DNA from: Hufsiella arboris
Lineage (GTDB): Bacteria; Bacteroidota; Bacteroidia; Sphingobacteriales; Sphingobacteriaceae
NCBI RefSeq assembly: GCF_009834875.1
Contig: NZ_WVHT01000001.1
Coordinates: 744,001-808,000, forward strand
Length of the DNA stretch: 64,000 nucleotides
Direction of reading: 5' to 3'
Under the pieces are notes generated by a model. It was given only the letters and a program-made list of their open reading frames with translations, searched no databases and was not told where the DNA came from. The position numbers and the translations under genes are program-made. The first letter of the stretch is position 1; every line of letters starts with the position of its first letter. Shown piece by piece: positions 42,257 to 50,592 of this stretch.

Positions 42257-43135
42257 TCATTTCACTTTTTCGTAATTCTTATACTCTCCAATTCTTATGC
42301 CCGTCCAAACGAAAATCTTCTCGAGTAACCTTCTCCGAAAAGAATTTTTGTTTTTAGAAGTAGTTGGATCAAAGCTGAATTTCCAATTACTCTTTTCAAT
42401 CCTTGCAGACATTACCTGTGGATAGCTTTCTTCAAACTTTATTAACCTGTCGGCATTTCCATAGTCAAACGTATCAGATACCGGATAATTGTTTTCAATC
42501 CACTGATCCTCCTGATAAAACTTATTAAAATTTCTGACTTTGTGGTTAAGACTAGATGGAGGTTTTACCCATCCATAGTGATAGATATATGCGTCGATCT
42601 CCTTAACACGGATTTTCCGATCATCAATTCTGAAACCCTGGGCGTCCCGATAGGAATGAACACCGGGTAAGTTTTTCACGATACGTATTTCTTTCCGGTA
42701 CCAGCGCCTGGAAAAGGCGAAATAGTCGTAAGAGCCGTAAAAGTGTTTATACCGAAAAAGCAAGCCTTCAATCTTAGGATCATTCAAAGTTTGTTCCATC
42801 TCGCTTTTTATAAGAGGAAGATATTGTTCGTGAACGCATTCATCACCTTGTATATAAAAAGCCCAATTACTATCTTTTGAAATTGCGGCGAAGGCTTTGT
42901 CTGTTTCGAGTGCGAAGGTTTTGCCACCATCTCTCACATCATCATTCCAAACTGTCTCAACGATCTTTATTTTTGGTGAACCAATCGCCTCGATCAATTC
43001 CCTGGTATTATCCTCTGAGTTTCCGTGCGCAACAATGAATTCGTCGCAAAGAGGAAGGATCGATGTAATTGCTTCGACGATGGGGTAGTCATTTTTTACC
43101 GCGTTCCTGATAAACGTAAAGCCGCTTACTTTCAT
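42257..43135 (-). CDS. Glycosyltransferase family 2-like protein
   Basis: 292 residues. The N terminus SGFTFIRNAVKNDYPIVEAI and the metal site region FYIQGDECVHEQYL (DxE rather than DxD) resemble a divergent GT2 group common in bacterial LPS clusters. No membrane helix. It follows the GT9 gene by 3 bp and precedes the GT2/7C gene, forming a three-gene minus-strand unit. Confidence 0.85.
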   Translation of the reverse strand: MKVSGFTFIRNAVKNDYPIVEAITSILPLCDEFIVAHGNSEDNTRELIEAIGSPKIKIVETVWNDDVRDGGKTFALETDKAFAAISKDSNWAFYIQGDECVHEQYLPLIKSEMEQTLNDPKIEGLLFRYKHFYGSYDYFAFSRRWYRKEIRIVKNLPGVHSYRDAQGFRIDDRKIRVKEIDAYIYHYGWVKPPSSLNHKVRNFNKFYQEDQWIENNYPVSDTFDYGNADRLIKFEESYPQVMSARIEKSNWKFSFDPTTSKNKNSFRRRLLEKIFVWTGIRIGEYKNYEKVK

Positions 43136-43138
43136 ACA

Positions 43139-44134
43139 TTATTTTTCCCAGCTTCTAATCTTACTATAAACTAATTGAGGTTCGATATCACTTAAATTGC
43201 TTCCGGAGCTACTTATATGCTCAGCCTTCGCACCAATAGGCGCCCAACGGATTGCGTTTCTGAATGGTTCAGTCGGATACAAGCCCATCGCATGTATTCC
43301 TGTTGCGGCAGCAATATGAACGGGCCCTGTGCTGCAAGCCAGCAACCCATCGCAGTTACTTACAAAAGCGATAAACTGACTCAAGGAGAATATCCCGGTT
43401 ATATCAGTTACCTGGTTTTTGTGTTTTTTTAGCCAGGATGCGAGCTCATCCTTCTCTTTTACTGATCCGCTGATTAAAATGTTGAACTTATTTTTGTCTG
43501 CCAGTTCAATAAATGCCGAATAATGATCCAGGCTCCATTCCGGGGCGTTCTGACCAGACTTCGGATGAAGGACCAGGTTGAACTTCGATTCAGAGAGCAG
43601 TTCTTTATAGCGATCTTCCAACTGCTCAATATTGCTTAATCCGTAATATTGAAAAAGTTCCTCTTTTGATGGTGATTCATTGATCCCGATTCCTTTCAAT
43701 AACTTAAAATGCAGCTGCGCTTCATGCAGCGGCGAATTTTTTCGACTAAGCCACACCAAGCGATTGCAATACAACCAATGGAACCATCTTGTAGCGGTGC
43801 CAACCCGAAATTTAATCCCGGCAAATTTCATGATATATGCCAGACGCTTGTATGCAGGAAGCAAAAGCACGGTATCAATTGAAAGGTCATTAAGTATTTC
43901 CGCGATCTCTGCATCGCTTTTTCCATTCCAGTCATCCATATTCACAAATCCGTCAATATGGATACAGCAAGCGGCAACAGGCTTCGTATAAGTTCTTCCT
44001 AAAAGCGAAACTTTTGCATCAGGATAATATTTCTTAATCATTCCGCACAGAGGCATCACCAAAATAACGTCGCCCACAGCATCTGTTCTGCAAACCAGAA
44101 TATGCTTATAAGGTCTTTCGGAAGAATCTGGCAT
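43139..44134 (-). CDS. Glycosyltransferase family 9 (heptosyltransferase-like)
   Basis: 331 residues of GT-B fold with GT9 motifs: HILVCRTDAVGDVILVMPLC at the N terminus, NLVLHPKSGQNAPEWSL at the donor domain, and LLACSTGPVHIAAATGIHAM. It is the second GT9 gene of the locus and likely a heptosyltransferase of LPS core. First gene of a unit with two GT2-type genes, divergent from meaB. Confidence 0.88.
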   Translation of the reverse strand: MPDSSERPYKHILVCRTDAVGDVILVMPLCGMIKKYYPDAKVSLLGRTYTKPVAACCIHIDGFVNMDDWNGKSDAEIAEILNDLSIDTVLLLPAYKRLAYIMKFAGIKFRVGTATRWFHWLYCNRLVWLSRKNSPLHEAQLHFKLLKGIGINESPSKEELFQYYGLSNIEQLEDRYKELLSESKFNLVLHPKSGQNAPEWSLDHYSAFIELADKNKFNILISGSVKEKDELASWLKKHKNQVTDITGIFSLSQFIAFVSNCDGLLACSTGPVHIAAATGIHAMGLYPTEPFRNAIRWAPIGAKAEHISSSGSNLSDIEPQLVYSKIRSWEK

Positions 44135-44200
44135 GAATGATTTAAAAAATTAAGCAGCTTAAACTAGAAAAAATCATATTATCTTGCAAAGGTAATCTAA

Positions 44201-45079
44201 ATGGCAGATCAATCATTAATCGATCGTTTAACTTCAGGTGATTTTAAAGCGGTAGCCAGATGTTTAACAATGGTGGAAAATGAACTTGGAGATTACATAG
44301 AGATTCTAAAAAAACTTCCCAATAAATATCCGCCTGTTCTGGGGATAACCGGCCCGCCGGGAGCGGGGAAAAGCACCTTAATTAATTCGTTAGTTTCCGA
44401 ATTAGCAAGGGATAACAAACGAGTTGCAATCCTGGCTGTGGATCCGACTTCGGCGTTCAGCAAGGGCAGTTTGCTTGGCGACCGGATAAGAATGAACAAG
44501 CAGTTTAATAATCCCGGCGTTTACATCCGGTCTGTTGCCACACGAGGTTATTTGGGCGGCATATCCGAAAAGACCTTTGAAATGGCCGACGTGCTGAAGG
44601 CTGCAAACTTCGATTATGTCATTATTGAAACCGCCGGTGTGGGGCAGTCAGAAATAGAAATAGCCGCCCTTGCTGATATCACCGTGCTGGTACTGGTTCC
44701 CGAAGCGGGAGACGATATACAAAACATTAAATCGGGAATCATTGAAATTGCTGATCTGTTCGTTGTAAATAAAGCAGACAGGCCAGATGCATCGCTTTTT
44801 GCCAATAATCTGAAAAAGGAAGTTTTAAAACCCGTTTATTTAACAGAAGCTATTAGTGGAAAAGGCGTTGTTGAGCTAATTAATGAAATTACTCATCACA
44901 AACCAGGGGAAAACGATAAAAAGCTTCTGTTACTTGAAAACCGTATTTTTAATATCATAGGAAACCTTGCTGTAAAATCATTGGATAAAAAAAAGCTCCG
45001 GCAGGAACTTGCAGAAGCTTTTTTTTCCAAAGAATTTAACGTTTATAAATTTTCTGAACGCTGGATCAGGAGTTCATAA
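44201..45079 (+). CDS. meaB: Methylmalonyl-CoA mutase-associated GTPase MeaB
   Basis: 292 residues of the G3E/ArgK-MeaB family. Walker A GPPGAGKST at 51-59, DPTSAFSKGSLLGDRIRM, ATRGYLGGIS, ETAGVGQSE and NKAD (base specificity) are all present. It protects and reactivates B12-dependent methylmalonyl-CoA mutase. The mutase genes are not in the window. The last 14 bp overlap the convergent aminopeptidase gene. Confidence 0.93.
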   Translation: MADQSLIDRLTSGDFKAVARCLTMVENELGDYIEILKKLPNKYPPVLGITGPPGAGKSTLINSLVSELARDNKRVAILAVDPTSAFSKGSLLGDRIRMNKQFNNPGVYIRSVATRGYLGGISEKTFEMADVLKAANFDYVIIETAGVGQSEIEIAALADITVLVLVPEAGDDIQNIKSGIIEIADLFVVNKADRPDASLFANNLKKEVLKPVYLTEAISGKGVVELINEITHHKPGENDKKLLLLENRIFNIIGNLAVKSLDKKKLRQELAEAFFSKEFNVYKFSERWIRSS

Positions 45080-46355
45080 TGTCTTCTATTTCTTCAGCAT
45101 CAAGCGGAATATCTGCCATTAAATCAATATTTCCGCCCTCGGTTATAAGAATGTTATTTTCGAGGCGAATTCCCAAGCCTTCTTCCTGGATATAAATGCC
45201 CGGTTCGCAAGTAAGGATATTTCCAACCTGGAATGGATCATATCTGCCCGCGAAGTCGTGGACATCGATGCCGAGATGATGTGAAACGCCATGCATAAAA
45301 TATTTTTTATATAACGGGAAGTTTTTGTCTTGCTTTTCGACGTCATGCTTGTCAATCAATCCAAGTTTAATCAACTCCGATTCTGTGATTTTGCCAACTT
45401 CTTCCTGGTATTCATTCCATATAGTACCCGCCACAATTAGCTTTTTAGCTTCTTTCATCACATGATGCACTGCATTATAAACATCTTTCTGACGTTTTGT
45501 AAATCGGCCGTTTACCGGGATGGAGCGACTTAAGTCGGCATTGTAATTTGCATACTCAGCGCCGAAATCGAAAAGTATTACATCGCCGTCGTTGCAAATT
45601 TGATTGTTATCATTATAGTGCAGAACTATAGCATTTTTTCCGGATGCTATGATCGGGTTATAGGCATGCCCCGTTCCGCCCTGCCTTATGAATTCGTGAA
45701 TGATTTCTGCTTCTATCTCATATTCCTTTACGCCCGGTTTAACAAACTTAAGCACTCTGACAAACGCATCACGTGTAATACTGCATGCTTTTTTGGTCAG
45801 TTCAACTTCAATCGATGATTTAACCGGACGAAGTTTTCTGAATAAAGGCGCCATTCTTTCAAAAGAATGAAGCGGAAATTTATCTTTCAGATCGTTTATG
45901 AAACGGAGATCTCTATAAGGAACGGTATGAGCATAGCGATCGTTCTCATTCGTATTCAGATATATATGGTCAGAATAATAAATGATACTTTGAAGGATAT
46001 TTTGAAAGTCGTCCAGCCAATAAACTGCCTGTATGCCGGATGCCTTTCGAGCCTCTTCTTTTGTGTATTTATGTCCTTCCCAAATAGCAATCAGGTCGCT
46101 GGTCTGTCTTAAAAACAGTACTTCTCTGTATTGCGGATTAGGACACTCCGGGTAAAGAAGCAATATAGTTTGCTCCTGATCAATTCCACTTAAATAAAAA
46201 AGGTCGGGATTCTGTTTAAAAGTGAATGTTTGGTCGCCGCTCCTCGGAAATTCATCATTCGAATTAAGAATAGCTATAGAATTATTTTTCAGGAGGTTAT
46301 AAAACTTTTGGCGGTTGCTTTTAAAAAGGGAATTATCAATAGTGCGATACTTCAT
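45066..46355 (-). CDS. Xaa-Pro aminopeptidase (aminopeptidase P)
   Basis: 429 residues: an N-terminal AMP_N domain (RQKFYNLLKNNSIAILNSND; FYLSGIDQEQTILLL) and a C-terminal pita-bread M24 domain. The dinuclear metal ligands are visible in VILFDFGAEYANYNADLSRS (two Asp), FMHGVSHHLGIDVHD (His), TCEPGIYI (Glu) and LGIRLENNILIT (Glu). It removes N-terminal residues before proline. Single gene with its own promoter. Confidence 0.92.
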   Translation of the reverse strand: MKYRTIDNSLFKSNRQKFYNLLKNNSIAILNSNDEFPRSGDQTFTFKQNPDLFYLSGIDQEQTILLLYPECPNPQYREVLFLRQTSDLIAIWEGHKYTKEEARKASGIQAVYWLDDFQNILQSIIYYSDHIYLNTNENDRYAHTVPYRDLRFINDLKDKFPLHSFERMAPLFRKLRPVKSSIEVELTKKACSITRDAFVRVLKFVKPGVKEYEIEAEIIHEFIRQGGTGHAYNPIIASGKNAIVLHYNDNNQICNDGDVILFDFGAEYANYNADLSRSIPVNGRFTKRQKDVYNAVHHVMKEAKKLIVAGTIWNEYQEEVGKITESELIKLGLIDKHDVEKQDKNFPLYKKYFMHGVSHHLGIDVHDFAGRYDPFQVGNILTCEPGIYIQEEGLGIRLENNILITEGGNIDLMADIPLDAEEIEDIMNS

Positions 46356-46373
46356 AATATAAATCTATTTAAA

Positions 46374-46381
46374 CAAAAGTA
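46374..46381 (-). promoter_or_regulatory. -7 promoter element of the aminopeptidase P gene
   Basis: TACTTTTG on the minus strand, 18 bp before the ATG at 46355. Confidence 0.55.
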
Positions 46382-46438
46382 AAACCCTTTTGTGGCGAAA
46401 ACGTTAATGAGATGTAAAAATGGAACAATAGTTGTTAA

Positions 46439-46469
46439 TTTGGCAAAATAAAAGTTATAATTACTTTTG
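46439..46469 (+). promoter_or_regulatory. Promoter of the OmpA-family gene
   Basis: TTTG (46439-46442), exactly 19 bp, TACTTTTG (46462-46469): a textbook Bacteroidota promoter, fitting a highly expressed porin. ATG follows 44 bp later. Confidence 0.8.
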
Positions 46470-46513
46470 TAAAAATTACACAATTAAAATTGTTTAACCT
46501 TAAAAACAGAAAC

Positions 46514-47854
46514 ATGAATTATTCTACAATTAAAAAGGTTGTTGCATGTTCGATGATTTCTGCCCTGGCTGTAACAGCAGCTAACGCGCAGGACTCAACG
46601 TCGACCGCAATGTCAACAACCAGTTCTTCTGCCAAGGTATTTGGTGGAAGAGGTCAGTACAGAACCTGGAATATCGGAGTAAACGCCGGTGTTTTAGCTC
46701 CGGTTACTGTTCTTGGCGGATCTAATGACTTCTCTAACTGGGACGTTAATTTAGGCTACGGTTTAACTATCCGCAAGCAACTAGGCCATGCATTTGGTTT
46801 AGAACTTGCCGGTTTACGTGGCGATTTGTCAGGTAATAACGATGATGTTGGTACAGCTGGTAAAGCTGGCGCGAAAGAGTTTAAAACGGAACTCGGATGG
46901 CAGGCATCTTTAATGGGTGTTGTAAATGTTGCAACAGTTGACTTTTTACGTCGTGAAAACTCTGTTAATTTCTTAGTTAAAGCTGGTTACGGTATTGCAG
47001 CATACGCTCCAAAAACTACGTTTAATACCGGACAAGTTTATGATTACAAAGATCGCGCTGGTGATGACGGAGATAACAAATACATTCACGAGCAATTCAT
47101 TCCGGTTGGTGTAGGTATCAAATTTAAATTATCTGATCGTGTTAACTTTGACTTGGGATACAATATGTATTTCTTAGACGGAGATAACCTTGACGGTATT
47201 AAAGCTGATCACCCAACAAAAGACAAATATTCTTATGGTTACGGAGGTCTTGAATTCTCATTAGGTTCAAGCGCTAAACCTAACTTGGATTGGGTTAACC
47301 CTGTTGCTTTAATGTATGATGAATTAAAAGATCCTACATTACGTCAGGAAGTTGAAGCTTTAAAAGGACGTGTATCTACTTTAGAAGGTACTGTTAACCA
47401 ATTAGCTGCTGATGCTGATGGTGACGGAGTATCTGATAAATTTGACAAATGCCCAGGAACTCCAGCTGGTACTGTTGTTGATGGTTCTGGTTGCCCAATT
47501 CAGTTCCCTAAAGATACTGTAGCTGCAACTGGCGCTTACGAAAACATCCAGTTCGAATTTGATAGCTCAGTGTTGAAAACATCTTCATACCCAACTTTAG
47601 ACAGAGTTTCTTCTGATTTAAGAGGTGATGCAAGCAAAACTTTGACTTTGTCAGGTTATGCTTCAGCTGAAGGTACTGATTCTTACAACATGAAATTATC
47701 TAAAGACCGTGCTAACTCAGTAAAAACTTACTTAGTAAACTCTGGTGTTGCTGCAAGCAAAATCACAGTTAAAGCTTACGGCGAGAAAAATCCTGTTGCT
47801 GATAACAGCACTGAAGAAGGACGTATCTTAAACCGTCGTGTTGAATTCAAATAA
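46514..47854 (+). CDS. OmpA-family outer-membrane protein with TSP3 linker
   Basis: 446 residues from ATG 46514, opening a Sec signal peptide (KKVVACSMISALAVTAANAQ). An N-terminal beta-barrel (about 40-260) is followed by a short coiled coil (EVEALKGRVSTLEGTVNQL), a calcium-binding TSP3 repeat (DADGDGVSDKFDKCPGTPAG) and a peptidoglycan-binding OmpA domain (about 340-446, QFEFDSSVLKTSSYPTLDR). Codon use differs from the neighbours (mainly T/A-ending codons), as expected for a very abundant protein. Confidence 0.93.
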   Translation: MNYSTIKKVVACSMISALAVTAANAQDSTSTAMSTTSSSAKVFGGRGQYRTWNIGVNAGVLAPVTVLGGSNDFSNWDVNLGYGLTIRKQLGHAFGLELAGLRGDLSGNNDDVGTAGKAGAKEFKTELGWQASLMGVVNVATVDFLRRENSVNFLVKAGYGIAAYAPKTTFNTGQVYDYKDRAGDDGDNKYIHEQFIPVGVGIKFKLSDRVNFDLGYNMYFLDGDNLDGIKADHPTKDKYSYGYGGLEFSLGSSAKPNLDWVNPVALMYDELKDPTLRQEVEALKGRVSTLEGTVNQLAADADGDGVSDKFDKCPGTPAGTVVDGSGCPIQFPKDTVAATGAYENIQFEFDSSVLKTSSYPTLDRVSSDLRGDASKTLTLSGYASAEGTDSYNMKLSKDRANSVKTYLVNSGVAASKITVKAYGEKNPVADNSTEEGRILNRRVEFK

Positions 47855-47877
47855 TAATGTAATTAAGCATATTATTT

Positions 47878-47910
47878 AAAAAAAGGCTCCGGAACCCCGG
47901 AGCCTTTTTT
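47878..47910 (+). terminator. Intrinsic terminator of the OmpA-family gene
   Basis: Perfect GC-rich stem AGGCTCCGG / CCGGAGCCT, 4-nt loop, six T residues, about 25 bp after the stop. Confidence 0.9.
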
Positions 47911-47921
47911 ATTTTTGTTCT

Positions 47922-48065
47922 ATGTACTTTTTCCGTAAAAAAGATCCTAATCGACCGACCAGTTTCAATTTAAAGGTAATGCATATCATTAACGCTACGG
48001 CGATACTGGTTTTTATTGGGGGGCTTCTTTACAAACTTATTGAATGGCTATTTTTTAAGAAATGA
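47922..48065 (+). CDS. 47-residue single-pass membrane protein
   Basis: A short open frame (ATG 47922, TGA 48063-48065). Polar basic N terminus (MYFFRKKDPNRPTSF), then one membrane helix (AILVFIGGLLYKLIEWLFF) and a KK end. Its TGA overlaps the ridA ATG (ATGA), so translation of the two would be coupled. It begins just after the OmpA terminator. The clean helix, the coupling and the lack of any competing gene support it; the function is unknown. Confidence 0.6.
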   Translation: MYFFRKKDPNRPTSFNLKVMHIINATAILVFIGGLLYKLIEWLFFKK

Positions 48066-48442
48066 AATCAATCGTCAAAACAGCAAATGCGCCCGCTCCA
48101 ATTGGCCCCTATAACCAAGCGATAAAGGCAGGAAACTTTTTATATATTTCGGGACAGATAGCAATAGATCCGCAAACAAATGATTTAGTGCTTGATTCGA
48201 TTTCTTCCGAAACTCAATTGGTTCTTAACAATTTAAAAGCGATACTGAACGAAGCTGATTATGATTTCAGTAACGTTGTAAAAACAACGATTTTCTTGAA
48301 AGACATGGCTCTCTTCGCTGAGGTGAATGAGATTTACAGTTCCTATTTTACCACTGATTTTCCGGCGCGGGAAACTGTTGCAGTTGCCGGATTACCTAAA
48401 GGAGTAAATGTTGAAATTTCGGTTATCGCCTATAAATCATAA
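48062..48442 (+). CDS. RidA family enamine/imine deaminase
   Basis: 126 residues, standard RidA/YjgF length: NAPAPIGPYNQAIKAGNFLY, ISGQIAIDPQTN, DFSNVVKTTIFLKDM, and the conserved arginine in FPARETVAVAGLPKGVNVEI. It hydrolyses reactive 2-aminoacrylate released by PLP enzymes, as a cytosolic trimer. Coupled to the small membrane protein upstream; recG starts 4 bp later. Confidence 0.93.
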   Translation: MKSIVKTANAPAPIGPYNQAIKAGNFLYISGQIAIDPQTNDLVLDSISSETQLVLNNLKAILNEADYDFSNVVKTTIFLKDMALFAEVNEIYSSYFTTDFPARETVAVAGLPKGVNVEISVIAYKS

Positions 48443-48446
48443 TTGA

Positions 48447-50552
48447 TTGGTTCAATATTCGTTATCGACACCTATTGAATATTTAAAAGGCGTTGGGCCC
48501 CAGCGGGGTGACGTTATTAAAAAAGAGTTAGGGGTTTTTTGCTACGTTGATCTCCTTAACTATTTTCCTTTCCGGTATGTCGACCGTACGAGATTTTATA
48601 AAATCAGAGATCTTACTGCAGATCTTCAGCAGGTGCAAGTTCTTGGAAGAATCGTTTCGAAGGAAGTTATAGGTGATAAAAGGGCCAAGCGACTTGTAGC
48701 TCAATTTAAAGATGATACAGGTGTTATTGAACTCGTATGGTTTCAAAGCCTGAAATGGATCGATAAGGTTATTCAGGTTGGATCTGTTTACATTGCATTT
48801 AGTAAGCCTAATGAATTTAACGGGCGCATATCCATGTCTCACCCGGAAATTGAACTATATGACCCGAGTTCAAAGAAAGCTGGTAACCTGACACTTCAAC
48901 CGGTTTATAATTCAACAGAAAAACTCAAGCAATTTTCGCTGGATACTAAGGGAATCCAAAAAGTTCAATTTAGCCTGCTTGAGCTTATCTTAAATCAGGT
49001 GGAAGAAATACTGCCTGGATATTTGCTTGAAAAGCATAAGCTTATCAGCAGAAGACAAGCCTACCAGTTTATCCATTTTCCCGCCAATCAGTCTGACCTG
49101 GCTCAGGCTCAATTCCGGCTTAAATTTGAAGAGTTATTCTTCATTCAGTTAAAACTCCTTAGAAACAAGTTACTGCAAACGGCAAAATTTAAAGGAGCTG
49201 TTTTCGCTAATGTTGGCCAGAAATTCAATACGTTTTATAATGAGCTGCTACCATTCGAACTTACGAACGCGCAAAAAAAGGTAATAAAAGAGATTCGTAC
49301 GAACACCCAGAATGGCGTTCAAATGAATCGGCTTATTCAGGGCGATGTGGGATCCGGCAAGACCGCCGTAGCGTTGATGAGCATGCTTCTGGCGATCGAT
49401 AATGATTTTCAGGCATGTATGATGGCTCCAACCGAAATACTGGCTCAGCAGCACTATCAGTCCATTACGTCGCTAGTTCTAGCAGACTTCATCAATGTTG
49501 AGATTCTAACTGGATCCACACCTGCCAAAAAGCGGAGAACGCTGCTCGCGAAATTGCTTTCCGGGGGAATTGATATTTTAATAGGCACGCATGCTCTTAT
49601 TGAAGATGTTGTTCAGTTTAAGAATCTGGGCCTTGTAGTTATTGACGAGCAACACCGCTTTGGTGTTGAACAACGTGCTAAATTATGGAAGAAAAATATC
49701 ATTCCTCCGCATGTGCTGGTGATGACTGCGACGCCGATTCCCCGAACACTTGCTATGACTCTGTATGGCGACTTGGATGTCTCGGTCATTGATGAGCTCC
49801 CGGCAGGACGAAAACCAATTCAAACGCTGCATCTTTATGAAAGTCAGCGTTTACGGATGTTCGGCTTTATGAAACAGGAGATTGACAAAGGGCGACAGAT
49901 TTATGTCGTGTATCCATTGATCAAGGAAAGTGAAAAATTAGATTTACTTCATTTGGAGGCCGGGGCGGAGCATATTGCAAAAGTCTTTCCGCTTCCAAAG
50001 TATCGCATCAGCGTGGTCCATGGAAAAATGCCTGTTAAAGATAAAGAGTACGAGATGCAGCGCTTCGTACGGGGAGAGACTCATATTATGGTTGCAACGA
50101 CAGTTATCGAAGTTGGTGTTAATGTACCAAACGCCAGCGTTATGATTATTGAAAACTCGGAGCGCTTTGGCTTATCACAGCTTCACCAGTTGAGAGGGCG
50201 CGTTGGCCGAGGAGCGGAGCAATCCTTTTGTGTGCTGATGTCGGGCAATAAGCTCAGCCGTGAGGCAAAAATTCGCATCGAAACGATGGTCAGAACGAAT
50301 GATGGCTTTGAGATCTCTGAGATAGATATGCAGCTTCGTGGTCCAGGAAATATTGAAGGGACTCAGCAGAGCGGTACCCTTGATTTAAAACTTGCCGATC
50401 TGGCAAACGACCAGGCTATTTTACAGGAAGCGCGGGAATCGGTTATAAAGATTTTTGAAGACGATCCTCAATTGGCCAATCCTAAAAATCAACTATTAGC
50501 GGCTTATTTCATGACTAAACACGATGGCATTGGGTGGAATAAAATTTCTTAA
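48447..50552 (+). CDS. recG: ATP-dependent DNA helicase RecG
   Basis: 701 residues starting at TTG; the N terminus YSLSTPIEYLKGVGPQRGDV is in the expected place, so no ATG is needed. A wedge/OB domain (about 60-165) precedes helicase domain 1 with Walker A GDVGSGKT (near 299), DEQH box (near 399) and helicase domain 2 with QLRGRVGRG. It remodels stalled forks and Holliday junctions. Likely co-transcribed with ridA. Confidence 0.95.
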   Translation: MVQYSLSTPIEYLKGVGPQRGDVIKKELGVFCYVDLLNYFPFRYVDRTRFYKIRDLTADLQQVQVLGRIVSKEVIGDKRAKRLVAQFKDDTGVIELVWFQSLKWIDKVIQVGSVYIAFSKPNEFNGRISMSHPEIELYDPSSKKAGNLTLQPVYNSTEKLKQFSLDTKGIQKVQFSLLELILNQVEEILPGYLLEKHKLISRRQAYQFIHFPANQSDLAQAQFRLKFEELFFIQLKLLRNKLLQTAKFKGAVFANVGQKFNTFYNELLPFELTNAQKKVIKEIRTNTQNGVQMNRLIQGDVGSGKTAVALMSMLLAIDNDFQACMMAPTEILAQQHYQSITSLVLADFINVEILTGSTPAKKRRTLLAKLLSGGIDILIGTHALIEDVVQFKNLGLVVIDEQHRFGVEQRAKLWKKNIIPPHVLVMTATPIPRTLAMTLYGDLDVSVIDELPAGRKPIQTLHLYESQRLRMFGFMKQEIDKGRQIYVVYPLIKESEKLDLLHLEAGAEHIAKVFPLPKYRISVVHGKMPVKDKEYEMQRFVRGETHIMVATTVIEVGVNVPNASVMIIENSERFGLSQLHQLRGRVGRGAEQSFCVLMSGNKLSREAKIRIETMVRTNDGFEISEIDMQLRGPGNIEGTQQSGTLDLKLADLANDQAILQEARESVIKIFEDDPQLANPKNQLLAAYFMTKHDGIGWNKIS

Positions 50553-50565
50553 TACACGTATTTTA

Positions 50566-50573
50566 TATATTTG
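50566..50573 (+). promoter_or_regulatory. -7 promoter element of the M28 peptidase gene
   Basis: TATATTTG, 19 bp before ATG 50593 and just after the recG stop. Confidence 0.55.
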
Positions 50574-50592
50574 CTTCTTAACCCGATCCTTC

